IMG/VR virus record: IMGVR_UViG_3300047480_000369
Span: 1-24,202 of that record
DNA: 24,202 nt
Strand: one strand, 5' to 3'
Source of the DNA: a virus
Each line of letters opens with the position of its first letter. Within the stretch, counting starts at the first letter, position 1. Positions 12,599-17,992 of the stretch are shown here, piece by piece. Below the pieces are notes generated by a model. The model saw nothing but the letters and a program-made list of their open reading frames with translations. It was not told the origin of the DNA and ran no database searches. The position numbers and the translations under genes were made by a program.

Positions 12599-12620
12599 TG
12601 TCGGTGGGTTACGCTATAAT
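12599..12620 (+). promoter_or_regulatory. TGTCGG-box promoter 8
   Basis: TGTCGG (12599-12604), 10 bp, TATAAT (12615-12620), AACGAAAGG leader, ATG at 12649. The -35 position holds TAGTAA. Confidence 0.75.
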
Positions 12621-12648
12621 TGCGCTATCGACAAACGAAAGGTAAAAA

Positions 12649-12900
12649 ATGTCTCAATTCGCAAACTGGAAATCGTATCCATTCACCGTTGATGGTGTGG
12701 AATTCGTATCTTTATTAGACCCTAATGGCTCTATGTATCAGCAAGTATCTCGTATGCCTGCTTCCGTATTTACTCTAATGAACGAGGGCGCTATCCGTGA
12801 GTTAATCGGAAAAGTATCTCTCATGTCTAGGTCTGAAATTCAAGACGAACTTGACCGTGTAAATGAGGGCTACGGTCAGGCTTACTTAGCCCTAGCGTAA
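12649..12900 (+). CDS. Hypothetical 83-aa protein
   Basis: ANWKSYPFTVDGVEFVSLLDPNGSMYQQVSRMPASVFTLM suggests an N-terminal beta-sheet, followed by two helices (AIRELIGKVSLM; EIQDELDRVNEGYGQAYLAL). The start has an ideal AACGAAAGG leader. I do not recognise a family. Monocistronic: the next promoter starts 3 bp after its stop. Confidence 0.75.
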   Translation: MSQFANWKSYPFTVDGVEFVSLLDPNGSMYQQVSRMPASVFTLMNEGAIRELIGKVSLMSRSEIQDELDRVNEGYGQAYLALA

Positions 12901-12903
12901 AAA

Positions 12904-12935
12904 TGTCGGTGGGTAGGTGTATAATCTACCCACCG
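12904..12935 (+). promoter_or_regulatory. TGTCGG-box promoter 9 embedded in a perfect 10-bp inverted repeat
   Basis: TGTCGG (12904-12909), 10 bp, TATAAT (12920-12925). CGGTGGGTAG (12907-12916) pairs exactly with CTACCCACCG (12926-12935), so box and -10 lie in one palindrome. It can be read as an operator or as the upstream gene's terminator. Confidence 0.7.
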
Positions 12936-12953
12936 CACAACGAAAGGAAATAA

Positions 12954-13229
12954 ATGTTATCTACCGCTTCTGCTCTACTAAACGCAACTGAGGAAGGCAT
13001 AATTGGTGAAAGCCAGATGCTAATGGCTTCTTATATTGTTCATAACCGAAACGATTTTTCGCAAGATGAAATGGCTAAAGCCATGTTCATGTATGCTACC
13101 GAAATTGCTTCTGCCGTAACTGATAAAGTTACTAAAGTATTACTAACTGAAACACAATTCAGAGAACTAATTGAAAGTATCACCGAAATCGAAACAATGA
13201 GAGATGAGGTATTGAACAATGGGGAGTAA
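12954..13229 (+). CDS. Helical 91-aa hypothetical protein
   Basis: Leucine/alanine-rich helices (TASALLNATEEGIIGESQMLMASYIV; EMAKAMFMYATEIASAVTDKVTKVLLTE; ELIESITEIETMRDEVLNN), no cysteines. It follows AACGAAAGGAA. The last 11 nt overlap the next gene. Function unknown; an all-alpha fold is the only inference. Confidence 0.75.
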   Translation: MLSTASALLNATEEGIIGESQMLMASYIVHNRNDFSQDEMAKAMFMYATEIASAVTDKVTKVLLTETQFRELIESITEIETMRDEVLNNGE

Positions 13230-13494
13230 TCTCGCTTATGACCTTGCGTCAGATGAGCTAGGCTTAGACCTAGAAACTGCTATTGGTTATCACTTACAGG
13301 GTAATCATTACCCACCCGTCCCGCTCTCAATGGTTGAGCCTTGTATCGAGGCTATTGACGCTTATTGGGACGAGGACTACAACAAACTGATCGAAATGCC
13401 TGAAGGTGTATTTTATCGTGGAGATAAGTATGCGCCCGCCCATGCTATCGTGGAACAACACCACTTAGACGCATGGCTACCGAATTGTGACTAA
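13219..13494 (+). CDS. Acidic 91-aa hypothetical protein
   Basis: It begins MGSNLAYDLASDELGLDL. There is an acidic helix, then HLQGNHYPPVPLSMVEPCIEAIDAYWDEDYNKLIEMPEGV and HAIVEQHHLDAWL. The His/Pro-rich middle and final HH could bind metal. It starts inside the previous gene (GGGG just before the overlap), so it is coupled. Its stop codon lies inside a Crp-like palindrome. No family recognised. Confidence 0.73.
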   Translation: MGSNLAYDLASDELGLDLETAIGYHLQGNHYPPVPLSMVEPCIEAIDAYWDEDYNKLIEMPEGVFYRGDKYAPAHAIVEQHHLDAWLPNCD

Positions 13495-13501
13495 ACTCAC
13501 A
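13486..13501. promoter_or_regulatory. Crp/GlxR-like operator 7
   Basis: TGTGACTAAACTCACA, a perfect TGTGA-N6-TCACA palindrome overlapping the stop codon of the upstream gene and centred 42.5 bp before the next -10. Confidence 0.65.
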
Positions 13502-13504
13502 CAG

Positions 13505-13541
13505 GCAGAGCCTACTAAATGTCGGTGGGCTCTGCTATAAT
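13505..13541 (+). promoter_or_regulatory. TGTCGG-box promoter 10 with flanking hairpin
   Basis: TGTCGG (13520-13525), 10 bp, TATAAT (13536-13541). GCAGAGCC (13505-13512) and GGCTCTGC (13528-13535) form an 8-bp stem whose loop holds the box and whose right arm abuts the -10. Confidence 0.7.
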
Positions 13542-13568
13542 TCAATCTCAACTAACGAAAGGAAACAA

Positions 13569-13721
13569 ATGAGCACAACCCTAGAAATCGGACAGACAAT
13601 TACAACCGCAAAGAGCGGTGTTGTCGGAGTAATCAAAGCAGTAGATAATCACCCAAGCGGTGTAAATCGTGTCTTGCTTGATGTAAATGGGACAGAACGC
13701 TGGACTAGCGTATCTAACTAA
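13569..13721 (+). CDS. 50-aa SH3-like small protein
   Basis: Begins MSTTLEIGQTITTAKSG. TAKSGVVGVIKAVDN and VNRVLLDVNGTERW read as five short beta-strands with Gly turns, like KOW/SH3-type barrels that bind nucleic acid or protein. AACGAAAGGAAAC leader. Monocistronic between two TGTCGG promoters. Function inferred from fold style only. Confidence 0.68.
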   Translation: MSTTLEIGQTITTAKSGVVGVIKAVDNHPSGVNRVLLDVNGTERWTSVSN

Positions 13722-13766
13722 ATAAAGATAAGACCTGAGTATGTCTATAAACTACTCCGCAATTTT

Positions 13767-13788
13767 TGTCGGTGGTATCCGCTATACT
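13767..13788 (+). promoter_or_regulatory. TGTCGG-box promoter 11
   Basis: TGTCGG (13767-13772), 10 bp, TATACT (13783-13788). Leader contains AACGAAAGG. Confidence 0.72.
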
Positions 13789-13827
13789 ATTGGCTAAACA
13801 AACAACTAACGAAAGGGAAATAAACAG

Positions 13828-14247
13828 ATGGCAAGAGGAAAAGCAATTAGCGTTAAAATCGCTACAACTAAGGTAATCAAGGCACTAGAGGGTGCGCTTG
13901 ATAAACTAAACAAAGACTATGCTTCACAAGAGGCAAACGAGGCTAAGCACAAGAAGGCAATAGAAAAGTGGCAGAAAGATGTCGCTAAGTTAGCACTTGA
14001 TAAGGTTAGCAAGGCAACAGACTTGTCTGCTCATACTCGCTACAATGGCGAAATAAATGTATCTTTCCAACTTCCTGCTGGAACTATCGTTCTACCTGAT
14101 GAGCCAAAGAAGGACTACATCACTTTCCATGAGTGGCAGTATCGTGAGCAAAAAGAGGAAATTGAGAACGCAATTCGTATTCTCAAGATGACCGACGAGG
14201 AAGTTGTAAATACTTCAACTTATAACGCAGTTGCTCGTTATCTATAA
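13828..14247 (+). CDS. 139-aa protein with N-terminal coiled coil
   Basis: Residues 10-65 are a Lys/Ala/Glu-rich coiled coil (VIKALEGALDKLNKDY; EAKHKKAIEKWQKDVAKLALDK). A beta-stranded part follows with LSAHTRYNGEINVSFQLPAGTIVLPDEP, then a final helix (EEIENAIRILKMTDEEVV). No cysteines. Phage proteins of this layout are known to me only as hypothetical. Start set by AACGAAAGGG 11 nt upstream. Confidence 0.76.
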   Translation: MARGKAISVKIATTKVIKALEGALDKLNKDYASQEANEAKHKKAIEKWQKDVAKLALDKVSKATDLSAHTRYNGEINVSFQLPAGTIVLPDEPKKDYITFHEWQYREQKEEIENAIRILKMTDEEVVNTSTYNAVARYL

Positions 14248-14257
14248 ATAAATAGTA

Positions 14258-14283
14258 GGGGGCTAGACAAAAATCTAGCCCCC
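14258..14283 (+). terminator. Intrinsic hairpin abutting the next promoter
   Basis: GGGGGCTAGA less its first base (14258-14267) pairs with TCTAGCCCCC (14274-14283) around CAAAAA. A TGCTATAAT extended -10 (TATAAT at 14288-14293) begins 4 bp later. Here the hairpin takes the place of the TGTCRG box. Confidence 0.65.
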
Positions 14284-14284
14284 A

Positions 14285-14293
14285 TGCTATAAT
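14285..14293 (+). promoter_or_regulatory. Extended -10 promoter for the 14321 gene
   Basis: TGCTATAAT (14285-14293) with no -35 and no TGTCRG box. AAAGGAAC precedes the ATG at 14321. Confidence 0.55.
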
Positions 14294-14320
14294 TCTAATC
14301 CCTACTAACAAAGGAACAAA

Positions 14321-14563
14321 ATGAAAAATCGTTTTCGTGTAGAAATCTATGATGAGAACAAGGACAACGACCTTACTATTTATTCAGAGCAAGGTGTTGA
14401 TAAAGAATACTTAACGGAATTAGTTTTTTCTAATCTCCGCCGCTTCTCTGGTAATGTTCGTGCTTATGTCTATGACCAACTAAAGAAAAAGAAAACAACA
14501 GCAGTTTATTTACCGATGGAAGTTATCCCAAAGAAAACAGAACTAACTAAATTGCTTGGTTAA
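14321..14563 (+). CDS. Hypothetical 80-aa protein
   Basis: Starts MKNRFRVEIYDENKDND. It has alternating strands and helices (LTIYSEQGVDKEYLTELVFSNLRRFSGNVRAYVYDQLKKKKTTAVYL), resembling small phage proteins with a ferredoxin-like or DpnD-type fold. Basic C-terminus. Monocistronic between terminators. No family recognised. Confidence 0.72.
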   Translation: MKNRFRVEIYDENKDNDLTIYSEQGVDKEYLTELVFSNLRRFSGNVRAYVYDQLKKKKTTAVYLPMEVIPKKTELTKLLG

Positions 14564-14568
14564 TAATC

Positions 14569-14593
14569 TTGGGGCGGGGATCACCCGCCCCAA
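14569..14593 (+). terminator. Strong GC hairpin terminator
   Basis: TTGGGGCGGG (14569-14578) pairs perfectly with CCCGCCCCAA (14584-14593), loop GATCA. No U-tract, but a 10-bp GC-rich stem. Confidence 0.65.
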
Positions 14594-14603
14594 TTCCCAA
14601 GCT

Positions 14604-14623
14604 GGGCCCGCAGACGTGGGGGG
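14604..14623 (+). repeat. GCCCGCA-type hairpin, degenerate copy
   Basis: GCCCGCA and TGGGGGG flank GACG, directly before a DnaA box, the same order as at 9460-9489. Confidence 0.4.
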
Positions 14624-14654
14624 TTATCCACAGCCTTACGAAAGCTGTGGAAAA
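14624..14654. other. DnaA-box pair in a hairpin
   Basis: TTATCCACA (14624-14632) and TGTGGAAAA (14646-14654, reverse orientation, one mismatch). The inner CCACAGC/GCTGTGG arms form a perfect 7-bp stem. Confidence 0.55.
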
Positions 14655-14667
14655 CGCCGTAAAATTT

Positions 14668-14683
14668 TGTGAGATTGATCACC
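14668..14683. promoter_or_regulatory. Crp/GlxR-like operator 8
   Basis: TGTGAGATTGATCACC, one mismatch at the last base, centred 62.5 bp before the -10 of promoter 12. A minus-strand TGTCC-GAAT-TGTCT lies at 14699-14686. Confidence 0.6.
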
Positions 14684-14721
14684 TGAGACAATTCGGACAT
14701 ATTACATCTAACTATTGATAA

Positions 14722-14743
14722 TGTCAGACCCCCCTGCTATAAT
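14722..14743 (+). promoter_or_regulatory. TGTCAG-box promoter 12
   Basis: TGTCAG (14722-14727), 10 bp, TATAAT (14738-14743), with TTGATA at 14715-14720, the only copy that also has a -35-like hexamer at 17 bp. Drives the DUF932 gene. Confidence 0.75.
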
Positions 14744-14775
14744 TGCTAAATCAACCTAACTGAAAGGAAAAATTC

Positions 14776-15783
14776 ATGGCTCATAACCTTGAAACAAATG
14801 GCGACGAAGTCGCTTTCGCTTTGCGTGGAACTCCTGCATGGCACAATCTCGCTAACCGAATCTTCTCACAAGATGAAGCGGTTTCTACTCAACTAATGCT
14901 TGATGAAGCAAAACTTTCTAATTGGAATGTTTCGCTTTCTCCTGTTGCTGATTATATTCCAGAATCTTGGAATGATACTAGCGGTGCTCAATATGTAACC
15001 CGCACAAATCCATTCAATGGTGGAACTGATGTTCTATCTGTTGTTGGTTCTCGCTATAAAGTCGTGCAGAATGAAGAACTATTCTCATTCGCAGACAATA
15101 TCTTAGACGGAGATTCTCGCTGTGCTTGGGAATCTGCTGGCTCTCTAAAGAATGGTAAAGTCGTATTCGGCTCTCTTACTGTTCCTCGTGAAATGGTGCT
15201 AGACCCACAAGGTGCTAACGATAAGACAAAATTGTATCTTATTGTTTGGACATCTCATGATGGTTCTGTTGCTGTTCAGGCTGCAATTACTCCTGTTCGT
15301 GTTGTATGCCAAAACACTCTAAATCTTGCGATGAAGTCTGCTAAGCAATCTTTCAAGATTCGCCACACGCAGACCGCAGACGGCAAGATTCAAATTGCTC
15401 GTGAAACTCTTGGGCTTACTCTTGGATACTTTGACGCATTCGAAAAAGAAGCGCAGGAACTCTTCAAGCAGGAAATTACTGATAAGGAATTCTCTGACCT
15501 TATCAAAACAATTTATCCTAAGCCTGAAGATAAGTCTAAGTTGGCTTTGACTAAGTGGGAAAATAAAGTTGTCTTGCTTGATGACCTTTATCATAACTCA
15601 CCAACTAACGCTAATATCAAAGGCACAAAGTGGGGCGCATTCAACGCTCTAACTGAACGCCTAGATTATTTCCGACCAACTCGGAAAAATAATAACGAAT
15701 CTAAGTGGGCTTCTGCTTCAGGATTCGACCCAATTATTACCGCAGAAAAAAATAAAATTCTGCAAGTAGTAAAAGCGTTTTAA
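14776..15783 (+). CDS. DUF932 phage/plasmid-like protein
   Basis: 335 aa, the usual family length (TIGR03299-like). Family marks: ALRGTPAWHNLANRI (16-30), LSNWNVSLSPV, SRYKVVQNEELFSFADNIL, RVVCQNTLNLAM, and a C-terminal FNALTERLDYF. Members are found on phages and plasmids; some are adjacent to or involved in antirestriction or DNA processing, but the activity is unproven. GAAAGG precedes the ATG. Monocistronic, followed by tRNA-Asp. Confidence 0.87.
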   Translation: MAHNLETNGDEVAFALRGTPAWHNLANRIFSQDEAVSTQLMLDEAKLSNWNVSLSPVADYIPESWNDTSGAQYVTRTNPFNGGTDVLSVVGSRYKVVQNEELFSFADNILDGDSRCAWESAGSLKNGKVVFGSLTVPREMVLDPQGANDKTKLYLIVWTSHDGSVAVQAAITPVRVVCQNTLNLAMKSAKQSFKIRHTQTADGKIQIARETLGLTLGYFDAFEKEAQELFKQEITDKEFSDLIKTIYPKPEDKSKLALTKWENKVVLLDDLYHNSPTNANIKGTKWGAFNALTERLDYFRPTRKNNNESKWASASGFDPIITAEKNKILQVVKAF

Positions 15784-15824
15784 TTAACGCAAAATCCTGA
15801 GCATGATTTAAAACTGCTCCACAC

Positions 15825-15898
15825 GGTTCGTTAGCTTAGTTGGATAAAGCGCTACCCTGTCACGGTAGAGATCACGGGTTCAAGTCCCGTACGAATCG
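15825..15898 (+). tRNA. tRNA-Asp (GUC)
   Basis: 74 nt without CCA. Acceptor GGTTCGT/ACGAATC with one G-U pair and discriminator G, D-arm TAGCTTAGTTGGATAAAGC, anticodon loop CTGTCAC (GUC), T-arm CGGGTTCAAGTCCCG. No separate promoter is obvious, so it is probably processed from the DUF932 mRNA. Confidence 0.93.
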
Positions 15899-15952
15899 CT
15901 GAGATTTCAATATCAATATGTGAGACGCCCGCAGATCTAAAGGCCAATTTTT

Positions 15953-15968
15953 TGTGTTACGTATCACA
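15953..15968. promoter_or_regulatory. Crp/GlxR-like operator 9 (imperfect)
   Basis: TGTGTTACGTATCACA, one mismatch in the left half, centred 51.5 bp before the -10 of promoter 13. Confidence 0.55.
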
Positions 15969-15995
15969 AAGAAATTCCCTGGAAATCCTTGTAAA

Positions 15996-16017
15996 TGTCA
16001 GTGTGGGCCTGTATAAT
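15996..16017 (+). promoter_or_regulatory. TGTCAG-box promoter 13 (leaderless)
   Basis: TGTCAG (15996-16001), 10 bp, TATAAT (16012-16017). The ATG at 16025 lies 7 bp past the -10, where transcription should start. Confidence 0.68.
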
Positions 16018-16024
16018 TCTCAGC

Positions 16025-16672
16025 ATGACAACCTGGACTAAATATACGTACGCATGTGACCCAAATGAATGTGACTCATTGATCGAATTTACATCCAGAG
16101 ATGGATTTGGATTCCCGTCTGGAAGTGTGAATAACATCACATGTCCATGTGGGCGTGTCCCAATTCTTTTGTCAGTGCATGATGCTACAATTACACCAAC
16201 AAACGAAAGGAATGAAATGGAAACAACAAGCACGGCTCCATACTCATATGATGCTAATACCTTGGTAACATATAAGTCAATTAATAATGGTGAGGTAACT
16301 TATCCTACACTTAAGGTAAATGAATTAGAGATTCATCTTGATTCATACCGCCGACTACAGGACCAGTTAGCAATTAGCAATGGACAGATTAGCAAGATTC
16401 TTGATAATCTTTCTGCAGACGGTTGGTATAATCCAAACTACGAGAAGTTAGAAGTTCTCAATGACCTATGCGAAATTCTTGGTCACGAGCCAAAGCAAAC
16501 AGTTCGCATTACTGGAACTATTTCATTTGAAATCGACTACGACATTCCTCTAGAAGAGGTAGAAGATTTTGATGCACATTATTTCCTACAGGATACTTTA
16601 ACTCTTGATGCATACAATGGAGACGTTGTTGTCGAATCTTGGACAGTAGAAGATTCGGACGTGAGTTACTAA
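16025..16672 (+). CDS. Two-part protein with internal promoter and second start (16217)
   Basis: 215 aa in the long form. The N-terminal 55 residues hold a zinc-finger-like layout (YACDPNECDSLIEF, then ITCPCGRVP). Then, without a stop, the reading frame crosses TGTCAG-N10-TACAAT, an AACGAAAGG leader and an ATG at 16217. That start would yield a separate 151-aa protein beginning METTSTAPYS, with two helices (LEIHLDSYRRLQDQL; LEVLNDLCEILG) and a beta-rich acidic C-terminus. The long form should be leaderless. The layout looks like two array genes fused by loss of the first stop, or deliberate nested isoforms. Neither half has a recognised function. Confidence 0.72.
   Translation: MTTWTKYTYACDPNECDSLIEFTSRDGFGFPSGSVNNITCPCGRVPILLSVHDATITPTNERNEMETTSTAPYSYDANTLVTYKSINNGEVTYPTLKVNELEIHLDSYRRLQDQLAISNGQISKILDNLSADGWYNPNYEKLEVLNDLCEILGHEPKQTVRITGTISFEIDYDIPLEEVEDFDAHYFLQDTLTLDAYNGDVVVESWTVEDSDVSY
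16170..16191 (+). promoter_or_regulatory. Intragenic TGTCAG-box promoter 14
   Basis: TGTCAG (16170-16175), 10 bp, TACAAT (16186-16191), followed by CAAACGAAAGGAAT (16200-16213) and the internal ATG at 16217. Confidence 0.65.
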
Positions 16673-16884
16673 TGTATTTTGAATTAACTGCTCCAAACCA
16701 GTTGGCCCTGCAAAGGGCCTACTGGTCAGCGGAGATGATTGGGTTAGACCCACAATTAATTGCACCATTGACATTCAATATCGGAACTGGTAGTATTGAG
16801 AAAGTAAGTTCAATACGAGATACATATAATCTAACAGAGACTTATGTATCTGAATACGAACCAACAGGATATACTAGGAGATAA
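16672..16884 (+). CDS. Hypothetical 70-aa protein
   Basis: Starts at 16672 by TAATG overlap. MYFELTAPNQLALQRAYW, then LIAPLTFNIGTGSIEKVSSIRDTYNLTETYV; mixed alpha/beta, no motif. Followed 1 nt later by the next gene, which uses AGGAG inside this gene's 3' end. Confidence 0.7.
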   Translation: MYFELTAPNQLALQRAYWSAEMIGLDPQLIAPLTFNIGTGSIEKVSSIRDTYNLTETYVSEYEPTGYTRR

Positions 16885-16885
16885 A

Positions 16886-17041
16886 ATGGATTACCAAGAC
16901 GGTTTTGAAGACGGTGTCAAGTTTGCCCGTGAGGTTATTATTGCCAATATTAGATTATGGGCTGAATCATCTGATGACGGACAAGTTTATGATGACATTG
17001 CCGACCAAATCGAATTTGGGACTGTAGATTATGACCTCTGA
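16886..17041 (+). CDS. 51-aa hypothetical protein
   Basis: Begins MDYQDGFEDGVKFAREVI; the DYQDGFEDGVKFA segment is an N-cap acidic helix seen in various small phage proteins. AGGAG 5 nt before the ATG at 16886. Ends in an acidic tail and overlaps the DUF7455-like gene by 11 nt. Confidence 0.7.
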   Translation: MDYQDGFEDGVKFAREVIIANIRLWAESSDDGQVYDDIADQIEFGTVDYDL

Positions 17042-17240
17042 GGATCTAGATAAGTGGATTGGCTGTGACCAATGTGGTTCCGCCCAAGCTTTATATTTAG
17101 TTAAACTTATTGAGGGTGAGCTTGCATTCTGCGGGCATCATTATAACAAGAATAAAGAGGCCCTTGACAAAAAGGCCTTTGAAATTATACAATTGAATAA
17201 GACAGAAGAAACACCCGTAATAGAAAAGGAAGAGGTATAA
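17031..17240 (+). CDS. DUF7455-like zinc-finger protein
   Basis: 69 aa. CDQCGSAQALYLVKLIEGELAFCGHHYNKN has the actinobacterial DUF7455 pattern: CxxC, about 17 residues, then CGHH, giving a Cys/His zinc site. The C-terminal part is acidic and Glu/Lys-rich. The family is small and typical of actinobacteria and their phages, with unknown function. Overlaps the previous gene by 11 nt, so translation is probably coupled. Confidence 0.8.
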   Translation: MTSEDLDKWIGCDQCGSAQALYLVKLIEGELAFCGHHYNKNKEALDKKAFEIIQLNKTEETPVIEKEEV

Positions 17241-17242
17241 CG

Positions 17243-17650
17243 GTGGGAGATAGAGCAAATTTCGGATTTGTACAGCCGAATGGAAATACAATCGTACTAT
17301 ATGGACACTGGGCAGGACATCAGATGTTAGGCAAACTAGCGGACGCCGTCATCGCTGCTCGTCCACGTTGGAATGACCCAGCATATGCAACACGTATAGC
17401 AATTAGCAATATCATTGGTAATGACTGGAACATGGAGACTGGATTTGGCCTACATGTAAATGAGATTTCAGACAACGAGCACAAGATTGCTATCGTTGAC
17501 TGGGAGCAACAGACATTCAGTCTTCATGAAGAGGATGATTTCCGTAATACGGAGAACAAGGTCCGTGGAATGAAGAACGAGGCGCTATTCACAATGGACC
17601 TTTCTACATTCTGTGAGAAGTATGCCTTGGATGAAATGCTAGTCAACTAA
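17243..17650 (+). CDS. Conserved actinophage-type protein (GTG start)
   Basis: 135 aa from GTG at 17243, preceded by GGAAGAGG. GDRANFGFVQPNGNTIVLYGHWAGHQMLGKLADAV at the N-terminus, then WNDPAYATRIAISNIIG and DWEQQTFSLHEEDD. Proteins opening with DRANFGF...LYGHWAG recur in phages as I recall; none is characterised. A probable alpha/beta fold. It ends the operon before the small-RNA promoter. Confidence 0.76.
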   Translation: MGDRANFGFVQPNGNTIVLYGHWAGHQMLGKLADAVIAARPRWNDPAYATRIAISNIIGNDWNMETGFGLHVNEISDNEHKIAIVDWEQQTFSLHEEDDFRNTENKVRGMKNEALFTMDLSTFCEKYALDEMLVN

Positions 17651-17661
17651 TATGCTATAAT
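17651..17661 (+). promoter_or_regulatory. Extended -10 promoter of the 17668 small RNA
   Basis: TATGCTATAAT with TATAAT at 17656-17661. The predicted start, 17668, is the first base of the first RNA hairpin. Confidence 0.6.
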
Positions 17662-17667
17662 ATGAAT

Positions 17668-17817
17668 AGGTCCGTGTGACCTGTTCATTGAGTAGTAGGG
17701 TGCGGCTAATTAGGTATAATCACCAAGTCGCTAAGTAAAGCAGGTTTACTTAATTCCTTTCGTTTGACTAGCAGCCCTACTTTTAAAACCCCCAGTAGCT
17801 TTCCTGGGGGTTTTTGC
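17668..17817 (+). ncRNA. Candidate regulatory small RNA with anti-leader (anti-Shine-Dalgarno) sequence
   Basis: About 150 nt from promoter to terminator, with no credible open frame. AGGTC/GACCT (17668-17682) is a 5' hairpin. AGTAGGG (17694-17700) pairs long-range with CCCTACT (17775-17781). Between them, TAAGTAAA (17732-17739) pairs with TTTACTTA (17745-17752). CCTTTCGTTTG (17756-17766) is left single-stranded just after that stem. Its complement is CAAACGAAAGG, the leader motif of at least eleven genes here; the match to the leader at 16200-16213 is 14 nt. Base-pairing would block ribosome binding, so the likely role is trans-acting translational control. A minus-strand gene is excluded because no start codon follows. 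Confidence 0.68.
17785..17815 (+). terminator. Intrinsic terminator of the small RNA
   Basis: AAAACCCCCAG pairs with CTGGGGGTTTT (stem 17785-17795 with 17804-17814), loop TAGCTTTC, followed by TTTGCTTT. A classical Rho-independent terminator. Confidence 0.85.
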
Positions 17818-17943
17818 TTTGCCCTCAGATGGTGAGGGTAGCATATGCTATTTACGAGTGTCAAGTATTTTCCCTAAAATTCCACAATTTGAGATCAGCT
17901 TGATCAAATGTGGTGGGCATCACAGGGATATTCTATAGACAAT
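17818..17943. other. Regulatory spacer with imperfect operator
   Basis: No gene. Contains TTTGAGATCAGCTTGATCAAA (near 17888) and TGTGGTGGGCATCACA (17909-17924, one mismatch to TGTGA-N6-TCACA), centred 43.5 bp before the next -10. Confidence 0.5.
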
Positions 17944-17965
17944 TGTCAGTGGTGGAATGTATAAT
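17944..17965 (+). promoter_or_regulatory. TGTCAG-box promoter 15
   Basis: TGTCAG (17944-17949), 10 bp, TATAAT (17960-17965), AACGAAAGG leader, ATG at 17993. Confidence 0.75.
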
Positions 17966-17992
17966 TAAGCCATATCAACGAAAGGATATACA

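Noticed and set aside
9420-12600. CRISPR array suggested by repeated CGACACGCC and GCCCGCA
   Set aside because: Repeats are short, irregularly spaced, in both orientations and separated by genes; no cas genes.
17690-17780. Minus-strand gene using GTCAAACGAAAGGAATT as its leader
   Set aside because: No ATG, GTG or TTG follows at usable distance, and the region has a plus-strand promoter, stems and terminator.
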